This document shows, in pieces, positions 7,180 to 12,118 of a stretch of DNA of 12,118 bases. A program made the position numbers and the translations under genes. The notes under the pieces were generated by a model. The model did not search any database, was not told the origin of the DNA, and saw only the letters and a program-made list of their open reading frames with translations. Positions within the stretch are counted from its first letter, which is position 1. Each line of letters begins with the position of its first letter. Origin of the DNA: an uncultured Collinsella sp. (GTDB lineage: Bacteria; Actinomycetota; Coriobacteriia; Coriobacteriales; Coriobacteriaceae). Where the stretch lies: NCBI GenBank assembly GCA_900752425.1, contig CAADVE010000180.1, positions 1 through 12,118 on the forward strand, in the 5' to 3' direction.

Positions 7180-7208
7180 TGCATAGAATCTGATATAGAA
7201 TGAATCAA
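7180..7208 (-). promoter_or_regulatory. Weak candidate promoter for the large regulator, with overlapping direct repeats
   Basis: Read on the minus strand, TTGATT (7208-7203) and TATGCA (7185-7180) are 17 nt apart. The match is poor, especially at -10, and the resulting leader would be about 290 nt. Two identical heptamers, ATAGAAT on the + strand (7183-7189 and 7195-7201, 12-bp period), lie across the spacer and the -10. Apart from this and the short repeats at 7018-7047 and 7066-7081, I see no gene or other signal in 6889-7276. Confidence 0.25.
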
Positions 7209-7275
7209 GCTGTTGGGCATCCGGCATTCGTCAAGCTTGCGGCAAGATTTTGGTCAAGTGGGCGAAATGGGATAG

Positions 7276-7304
7276 CAAAAAGGCCCCCGCAAAGCGGAGG
7301 CCTT
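7276..7304 (-). terminator. Intrinsic terminator of nagB
   Basis: On the minus strand the stem AAGGCCTCCGC (7304-7294) pairs with GCGGGGGCCTT (7290-7280) with one mismatch and a 3-nt loop. A T-run follows (the A-run at 7277-7281 on the + strand). It begins 33 bp after the nagB stop codon. Confidence 0.9.
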
Positions 7305-7336
7305 AGGCAAGGCTATGTCGAGCTGCAGGATTCGCG

Positions 7337-8065
7337 CTACTCGCAGAGCGAAAGGGCGGCCTCGTCGGCAACGACAACGCAGTTGGTGTGCAGCTGCAGG
7401 ATCGAAGCCGGGCACTCGGGCGTAACCGGACCATAGCACATGTCATGCACGGCCTGAGCCTTGGCCTCGCCATTGGCGACGACCAGGATCATGCGGGCAT
7501 ACATGATGGTCTGGGTACCCATGGTGTAGGCCTGACGGGGAACATCGTCGATGCTGTCGAACAGGCGGCTGTTGGCCTGAATGGTGCTCTCGGTGAGGTC
7601 GACGCAGTGCGTGCCCTTGGAGAAGTGGTCATCGGGCTCGTTGAAGCCAATGTGGCCGTTGTTGCCAATGCCGAGCAGCTGCAGATCCGGGTAACCGGCC
7701 TCGGCGACGATCTTGTCGTACTCAGAGCAGGCAGCGGCGGCGTCGGGGTTGGAACCGTCGGGCACATGCGTGTTGTTCAGGTCGATGTTGATGTGATCGA
7801 AGAAGTTCTCACGCATGAAGTAGTGATAGCTCTGGGGATCGTCGTGCGAAAGGCCGCGATACTCGTCCAGGTTGTAGGTGCTGACCTCGGCAAAGTCGAC
7901 GTCGCCCTTCTCGTACCAAGCAGCGAGCTGCTTGTAGGCACCGATCGGGGTGGAGCCGGTGGCAAGGCCCAGCACACAGTCGGGCTTGAGGATAACCTGG
8001 GCCGAGATGATATTAGCGGCCTTGCGGCTCATATCCTCGTAGTCTTTAGCTTTAATGATCTTCAT
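7337..8065 (-). CDS. nagB: Glucosamine-6-phosphate deaminase
   Basis: A 242-residue protein of the compact Gram-positive type. It converts glucosamine-6-phosphate to fructose-6-phosphate plus ammonia in the cytosol, feeding amino sugars into glycolysis. The phosphate loop LGLATGSTPIG (residues 32-42) and NLDEYRGL (65-72) with Asp67 are present. GIGNNGHIGFNEP (132-144) contains the ring-opening His138 and Glu143; Asn136 stands where E. coli has Asp141, as in other Gram-positive NagB. I chose ATG 8065 because MKIIKA is the family start and GAAAGGA lies 6 nt upstream; the frame stays open to 8416 but that extension has no homologous look. It lies downstream of the EIIA gene on the same strand, separated by 271 bp that include a long hairpin, so it may have its own promoter, which I could not identify. 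Confidence 0.96.
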   Translation of the reverse strand: MKIIKAKDYEDMSRKAANIISAQVILKPDCVLGLATGSTPIGAYKQLAAWYEKGDVDFAEVSTYNLDEYRGLSHDDPQSYHYFMRENFFDHINIDLNNTHVPDGSNPDAAAACSEYDKIVAEAGYPDLQLLGIGNNGHIGFNEPDDHFSKGTHCVDLTESTIQANSRLFDSIDDVPRQAYTMGTQTIMYARMILVVANGEAKAQAVHDMCYGPVTPECPASILQLHTNCVVVADEAALSLCE

Positions 8066-8262
8066 TACGCGTCCTTTCTCGTACAAGAGAGGCAAGGCTC
8101 CCTTACAAGCACTTGCCCGCGGCCCGCGTCGGCCGCAACCAACGTGTGCGGCCACCAGGGCGAGGTCGCGTAATGTATGTGTCTCGTGTCTAACCGCGTC
8201 GAGGCCCCTGCCCGTCCACGGTGACCCAAAGCCTTTTAGCTTCGGACAAATTCCATCTTGCC

Positions 8263-8296
8263 ACGGAGGGCGTCCTCTTTCAAGGGCGCCCTCCGT
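8263..8296 (-). terminator. Long hairpin between the EIIA gene and nagB
   Basis: ACGGAGGGCGTCCT (8263-8276) and AGGGCGCCCTCCGT (8283-8296) form a 14-bp stem with one G-T wobble and a 6-nt loop, 41 bp after the EIIA stop codon. No T-tract follows on either strand, so it may be a weak or factor-dependent terminator, or an RNA stabiliser. The rest of the 271-bp gap 8066-8336 shows no gene and no clear promoter. Confidence 0.55.
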
Positions 8297-8336
8297 AAAC
8301 GTGTTTGAATTGTAGGCTAATGGCCACGCGCACTTG

Positions 8337-8834
8337 CTAGCGCTCGCGAGCAACGATGAGCTGGTCCATCTCTTCGACATGCACGCCAACGGAGCCCTTG
8401 ATGCTCGAGAACTCAACGGAGTTGCATACCAAGATAGGAACCGTCACATCGTAGCCCTCGGCAGCAATTGCCTCGCGATCGAACTCAATGAGTACATCGC
8501 CCTTATGGACGATGTCACCCACTTGCGCATGTACGGTAAAGTGCTTGCCCTCGAGCTGAACAGTGTCCAAACCAACGTGGATGAGCACGTCCAGGCCATC
8601 GACCGTGTTAAGCGCAACGGCATGTCCCGTGGGAAAAATAGCCTCGACCTTGGCATCAGCCGGTGCAATCACACGCGTTCCGGTGGGCTGAATCGCCACG
8701 CCCTGGCCCAAAAGGCCAGTGGCAAACGTCTGATCGTTTACCTCGGAGAGCGGAATGACGTCGCCCGAGATGGGAGCATCCAGCGTAAGGACTCGACCAC
8801 GCATACCAAAAGACCTTAGGACTTTAGTGAACAT
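8337..8834 (-). CDS. crr: PTS glucose-type EIIA component
   Basis: A 165-residue stand-alone EIIA of the glucose family, the size of E. coli Crr. It accepts phosphate from HPr and passes it to an EIIB domain during sugar import. The phosphorylated histidine is His86 in VLIHVGLDTVQLEG; the partner His71 lies in FPTGHAVAL. PISGDVIPL (residues 21-29), GVAIQPTG (45-52) and GDVLIEFD (112-119) complete the fold. I chose ATG 8834 because MFTKVLRSFG matches the Crr N-terminus and GAGGGG (8839-8844) lies just upstream; the longer TTG start at 8855 has no support. No EIIB or EIIC gene is in the window, so the sugar is unknown. Its place between glmM and nagB suggests an amino-sugar transporter or a general EIIA. 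It may have regulatory roles as in other bacteria (inference). Confidence 0.93.
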   Translation of the reverse strand: MFTKVLRSFGMRGRVLTLDAPISGDVIPLSEVNDQTFATGLLGQGVAIQPTGTRVIAPADAKVEAIFPTGHAVALNTVDGLDVLIHVGLDTVQLEGKHFTVHAQVGDIVHKGDVLIEFDREAIAAEGYDVTVPILVCNSVEFSSIKGSVGVHVEEMDQLIVARER

Positions 8835-8869
8835 GCTCCCCCTCGGACATACCAATCAATCAAAATAAC

Positions 8870-8899
8870 CTTAACAGTTTACCACTTGGCACCCGTTTT
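8870..8899 (-). promoter_or_regulatory. Weak candidate promoter for the EIIA gene
   Basis: In the 71-bp gap after glmM, the minus strand shows TGGTCA and, 18 nt later, TAAACT, each 4/6 to consensus. An AT-rich stretch follows. Tentative; readthrough from glmM is equally possible because no terminator was found between the two genes. Confidence 0.25.
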
Positions 8900-8905
8900 T
8901 GACCA

Positions 8906-10243
8906 TTAGGGAAGTTCGCGCTTGACAACCTCGACGATGTCGTCGACAACGCGCTGGGTCAGCTCGTGCGTCTCGGCCTCGGCCATCACGCGAACCAGCG
9001 GCTCGGTACCGCTCGGGCGCACCAGAATGCGGCCGCGGCCGTCAAGCTCCTTCTCGGCAGCAGCGACGGCATCCCAGATGGGCTGGCAATCGTCCAGACC
9101 AGCCTTGTTGTCGGAATGCACGTTGACGAGTACCTGCGGGTACTTCTTCATGATGCCGGCAAGATCGGTGAGGGTGCGACCGGTGCGCTTGAGCACGGCC
9201 AGCAGCTGCAGAGCCGTCACCAGGCCGTCACCGGTGGTGTTGTGCTCCAGGAAGATGATGTGGCCGGACTGTTCGCCGCCGATGACGGCGCCGTCCGCGA
9301 GCATGCGCTCCAGAACGTAGCGGTCGCCCACGGCGGTCTGAACCATCTCGAAGCCCTGCTCCTTCATAGCGATGGAGAAGCCCAGGTTGCACATGACGGT
9401 CGAGACGATCTCGGAGTTGGCGAGCTTGCCGCGAGCGGCAAGGTCAGAACCGCAGATAGCCAGGATGTAGTCACCGTCGATCTCATTGCCCTCGCTGTCC
9501 ACGAACAGTACGCGGTCGGCGTCGCCGTCGTGGGCCAGACCGATATCAGCATGGGTGCGCAGCACGAGCTCGCGCAGGGGCTCAAGGTGCGTAGAGCCGC
9601 ACTCGACATTGATGTCGGTACCGCAATAATCGGTGTTGATAGCGTGCACCGTGGCACCCAGGCGCTGCAGCGCGGCGGGCGTAGTCTGGCAGGAAGCACC
9701 GTGACCGCAGTCGACGGCAACGACTAGGCCATCGAGCCTCAGGCCATCAAGCGTATCGATGGCATGATCGACATATGCCTTGCGGGCGTCCTTCATCTTG
9801 ATGATGTGGCCCACGCCGGCACCGGTCGGCAGCGTGTCGGCAGCCATGGCTTCCTCGGACATGACCCAGGCGCTGATCTCTTCCTCGACAGCATCGGGAA
9901 GCTTCATGCCCTTGCGGCTAAAGAACTTGATGCCGTTGAACTCCGGCGGATTGTGCGAAGCGGAGATGACAATGCCGCCATCGAGCTCGTTCTGAACAGT
10001 GAGCAGCGCCACGGCCGGCGTAGGAATGACGCCGCAGCAGTGCGGACGGCCGCCCTCGGCCATGATGCCGGCGGTCAGAGCGCTCTCGAGCATGGTGCCC
10101 GAAAGGCGCGTATCACGGCCGATGCAGATATCCGGACCAAGAAACTTGGTCGCCGCGCGACCCAGACGAAACGCGAGGTCGCACGAAAGATCAGCGTTGG
10201 CGACGCCACGGACGCCGTCGGTACCGAAGATGTTCTGGGGCAT
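8906..10243 (-). CDS. glmM: Phosphoglucosamine mutase
   Basis: A 445-residue alpha-D-phosphohexomutase that interconverts glucosamine-6-phosphate and glucosamine-1-phosphate, the step leading to UDP-GlcNAc and peptidoglycan. All four active-site regions are visible: the phosphoserine loop ISASHNPP (residues 93-100, Ser96), the metal loop DGDADR (239-244), the sugar-binding loop GEQSGH (323-328) and the phosphate-binding loop RPSGTEP (409-415). The start MPQNIFGTDGVRG is the family start. ATG 10243 has AAGGAG 7 nt upstream (10251-10256). It follows rplM-rpsI, an order common in Actinomycetota, but a strong terminator separates it from rpsI, so readthrough or a promoter in the short gap 10257-10292 would be needed; no good one is visible. 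Confidence 0.97.
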   Translation of the reverse strand: MPQNIFGTDGVRGVANADLSCDLAFRLGRAATKFLGPDICIGRDTRLSGTMLESALTAGIMAEGGRPHCCGVIPTPAVALLTVQNELDGGIVISASHNPPEFNGIKFFSRKGMKLPDAVEEEISAWVMSEEAMAADTLPTGAGVGHIIKMKDARKAYVDHAIDTLDGLRLDGLVVAVDCGHGASCQTTPAALQRLGATVHAINTDYCGTDINVECGSTHLEPLRELVLRTHADIGLAHDGDADRVLFVDSEGNEIDGDYILAICGSDLAARGKLANSEIVSTVMCNLGFSIAMKEQGFEMVQTAVGDRYVLERMLADGAVIGGEQSGHIIFLEHNTTGDGLVTALQLLAVLKRTGRTLTDLAGIMKKYPQVLVNVHSDNKAGLDDCQPIWDAVAAAEKELDGRGRILVRPSGTEPLVRVMAEAETHELTQRVVDDIVEVVKRELP

Positions 10244-10292
10244 AGGATCGCTCCTTCCCTAGCAGGCGATATGCAACCGCCCACCCTAGTCG

Positions 10293-10336
10293 AAAAAGAA
10301 AAGCGGGCCCCGCCGAGGAATCGGCAGGCCCCGCTT
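10293..10336 (-). terminator. Intrinsic terminator of rplM-rpsI
   Basis: On the minus strand a 16-bp stem (10336-10321 with 10316-10301; one mismatch, one wobble) with loop TTCC is followed by a T-rich tract (TTCTTTTT, 10300-10293). It is the strongest terminator in the window and divides the ribosomal operon from glmM. Confidence 0.93.
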
Positions 10337-10366
10337 GTACATTGTATCTCGAAAGGAGATAAAACC

Positions 10367-10762
<396 letters not shown>

Positions 10763-10764
10763 CT

Positions 10765-11208
10765 TTAAGCCTCCAGCTCAATCTTCGTGGGGTTCTGGGC
10801 AGCATGCGGATGCTCGGCACCAGCGTAGACCTTAAGCTTGGTCATCTGGGCACGGCCGAGGGTGGTCTTGGGCAGCATACCGCGAACGGCGCGCTCGATG
10901 ACCTTCTCCGGGTGCTTCTCCATAGCCTGGCGGAAGCTCTCAGCCTTGAGGCCGCCGTTGTAGCCGCTGTGGCGATAATAGGTCTTCGTGTCGGCCTTGT
11001 TACCGGTAAGCTGGACCTTATCGGCGTTGATGACGACAACGAAGTCGCCGCAGTCGCTGTTGGGCGTGAACTGGGGCTTGTTCTTACCGCGCAGGATCAT
11101 TGCGATCTGGGTGGCAAGACGGCCCAGGACAGCACCATCGGCGTCGACGAGAACCCAGTTGCGCTGGACCTCGCCCTGCTTGGCGTAGTGAGTCGATTTC
11201 GAAATCAC
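10765..11208 (-). CDS. rplM: Large ribosomal subunit protein uL13
   Basis: A 147-residue protein of normal length, first gene of the rplM-rpsI operon. Typical segments are WVLVDADGAVLGRLAT, the KNKPQFTP and CGDFVVVINADKV stretch, KTYYRHSGYNGG, and the near-invariant RGMLPKTTLGR followed by VYAGAEHPHAAQNP. uL13 is an early-binding 23S rRNA protein of the 50S subunit. The start is GTG at 11208, not ATG: GGAGGAG at 11214-11220 is 5 nt upstream and the N-terminus fits the family. A good promoter and a hairpin at the very start of the transcript lie upstream, which would suit feedback control of the operon by uL13 (inference). Confidence 0.98.
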   Translation of the reverse strand: MISKSTHYAKQGEVQRNWVLVDADGAVLGRLATQIAMILRGKNKPQFTPNSDCGDFVVVINADKVQLTGNKADTKTYYRHSGYNGGLKAESFRQAMEKHPEKVIERAVRGMLPKTTLGRAQMTKLKVYAGAEHPHAAQNPTKIELEA

Positions 11209-11213
11209 TTAGA

Positions 11214-11220
11214 CTCCTCC
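11214..11220 (-). promoter_or_regulatory. Strong ribosome binding site for the GTG start of rplM
   Basis: GGAGGAG on the minus strand, 5 nt before GTG 11208. The only nearby ATG (11222) opens a 5-codon frame ending in TGA, so the GTG is the real start. Confidence 0.85.
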
Positions 11221-11236
11221 ATGTACAGTACGTGTT

Positions 11237-11268
11237 GTTACAGAGATTCACGGGGCTCTGCAAGTAAC
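11237..11268 (-). promoter_or_regulatory. Hairpin at the 5' end of the rplM-rpsI transcript
   Basis: On the minus strand GTTA, a 4-nt bulge, CAGAG, a 10-nt loop, CTCTG and TAAC form a bulged stem-loop. It begins about where transcription should start (about 7 nt after the -10), so it would form the first part of the leader, 28 nt before the rplM start codon. Ribosomal protein leaders of this operon are known in other bacteria; equivalence here is inference. Confidence 0.45.
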
Positions 11269-11274
11269 CCGTCC

Positions 11275-11302
11275 ATATTACCCCGCTCGCCGTACGAGTC
11301 AA
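11275..11302 (-). promoter_or_regulatory. Promoter of rplM-rpsI
   Basis: TTGACT (11302-11297) and TAATAT (11280-11275) on the minus strand with a 16-nt spacer. This is the best promoter-like pair in the window, about 60-70 bp before rplM. Confidence 0.7.
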
Positions 11303-11365
11303 CAGGTATTTTGGCTCCGACCAGAGTTTCTGCACATGTCATCCATGGGTCATGACGTCGCGACA

Positions 11366-12118
11366 CTAGCGCTCGACAAATGCCTCGATATCGCTCAGTA
11401 GGCGCTTTGCCTCCTGGCGACCCTGAATATACAGGTCGAGCAGCTTTGCCGGATCGTGTTCGACATGGCCGACCTCGACCGGCTTTTGCGGAGCAACGAC
11501 CAACGCACGGCCCTCGCGCTCATACTTCCACAGGTGCATGCGCTGGATGTTATAGCGGTCGTGGCGCGTCTCGATAGCCTCGAGCAGGTAGGGGTAGTCG
11601 GCATAGCGAGCACGTGCGGCGGGCATAAACTCGTAGGGCTTTTTCTCGTACGAGCGGTCCTGCGTGACAATGACAACCGCGCGATCGAAGCCCGCTTCCT
11701 CCAGCACATGCTCGATAGGAACCGAATCGGCTACGCCGCCGTCGACGTATTTGTGCCCGTCTATCTCGACCGGCGGCGTCACCAGCGGCAGTGACGTCGA
11801 GGCGCGCACGGCGTCAAGGTCAAGTACGGCGCTTTTGACCGGCAGGTACGTGGCGGTTCCAAAGAGCATGTCCGTCGCGACGGCGTACATCTCGATGGGG
11901 CTCGCGTCGAACGTTTCGTTGTCGAAGGGGTCCAGGCGGTCCTGGACATCGTTGAAGATAAAGTCGTAACCCACGATGGAGCCCGTGGACGCAAACGATG
12001 CGGCGCCCACGAAGCGGTTGTCGTTGCAGAAAGCCAGGTTGATGCGGTTGGCACGGCCGATCTGGTGCGACTTGTAGTTTACGCCGTGGAGGGCCCCGGC
12101 CGATACGCCATATACCGC
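11366..12118 (-). CDS. Patatin-like phospholipase family protein, YjjU-like (5' end outside window)
   Basis: The frame is open to the right edge; 250 residues are visible. Near the edge, GVSAGALHG gives the nucleophile serine of the GxSxG elbow (Ser at visible residue 6), and YVDGGVADSVP (about 124-134) gives the Asp of the Ser-Asp dyad (Asp126). Patatin-type enzymes are acyl hydrolases of lipids. The stretch NYKSHQIGRANRIN and SIVGYDFIFNDV resemble the bacterial YjjU subgroup, and the last ~90 residues fit the extra C-terminal domain of that group. The missing N-terminus should hold the oxyanion glycine loop. GTG 12010 is not the start, since the frame and conserved serine lie upstream of it. 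No terminator with a T-tract was seen between this gene and rplM. The natural substrate is unknown. Confidence 0.9.
   Translation of the reverse strand, partial: AVYGVSAGALHGVNYKSHQIGRANRINLAFCNDNRFVGAASFASTGSIVGYDFIFNDVQDRLDPFDNETFDASPIEMYAVATDMLFGTATYLPVKSAVLDLDAVRASTSLPLVTPPVEIDGHKYVDGGVADSVPIEHVLEEAGFDRAVVIVTQDRSYEKKPYEFMPAARARYADYPYLLEAIETRHDRYNIQRMHLWKYEREGRALVVAPQKPVEVGHVEHDPAKLLDLYIQGRQEAKRLLSDIEAFVER

Noticed and set aside
7200..7436. 78-codon plus-strand frame
   Set aside because: Runs through the nagB terminator and into nagB antisense; no ribosome site.
7388..8173. 261-codon open frame on the plus strand over nagB
   Set aside because: Antisense to the conserved active site of nagB; repeats of Val, Gly and Ala typical of reverse-strand translation.
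10346..10360. ATCTC/GAGAT hairpin after rpsI, with a plus-strand AAAGGAG
   Set aside because: A 5-bp stem is weak, and no plus-strand gene follows the purine-rich motif.

Overview
The window looks like chromosome of a high-GC Gram-positive bacterium, most likely an actinobacterium of class Coriobacteriia (Collinsella-like). This is inferred from GC-rich third codon positions, GGAGG-type ribosome binding sites, the rplM-rpsI-glmM order typical of Actinomycetota, and protein flavour. No database search was possible. No rRNA, tRNA, CRISPR array, integrase or transposase gene was seen.

Left part (1-3819, + strand). It opens with the C-terminal end of a cobalamin-dependent methionine synthase (cap plus B12 domain, with no AdoMet reactivation domain after it). 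A 10-bp inverted repeat and then a complete UPF0210/PFL-like gene follow. The 319-bp gap after that gene (2156-2474) holds the oddest structure here: a perfect 32-bp inverted repeat enclosing a second hairpin. Next come a class I SAM-dependent methyltransferase gene with T-rich codon use unlike its neighbours, and yhbY, which encodes a small ribosome-assembly RNA-binding protein and ends in a clear intrinsic terminator.

Middle (3889-6888, - strand). One 999-residue regulator runs convergently toward yhbY. It has a MalT-like ATPase domain, a long helical middle, and a C-terminal OmpR-type winged helix followed by a BTAD domain. The roughly 390 bp upstream of it, before the nagB terminator, are non-coding but contain several short direct repeats that could be operator sites.

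Right part (7337-12118, all - strand). In transcription order this holds a patatin-like lipid hydrolase (5' end outside the window), rplM-rpsI with a promoter and leader hairpin, a strong terminator, glmM, a stand-alone glucose-type PTS EIIA, and nagB with its own terminator. GlmM and NagB act on the same metabolite, glucosamine-6-phosphate, in opposite directions (cell wall synthesis versus glycolysis), and EIIA belongs to PTS sugar import, so this stretch reads as an amino-sugar node.

Most of the window is ordinary housekeeping sequence. The parts worth a second look are the 2173-2306 inverted-repeat element with the atypical gene beside it, and the large regulator with its repeat-rich upstream region.
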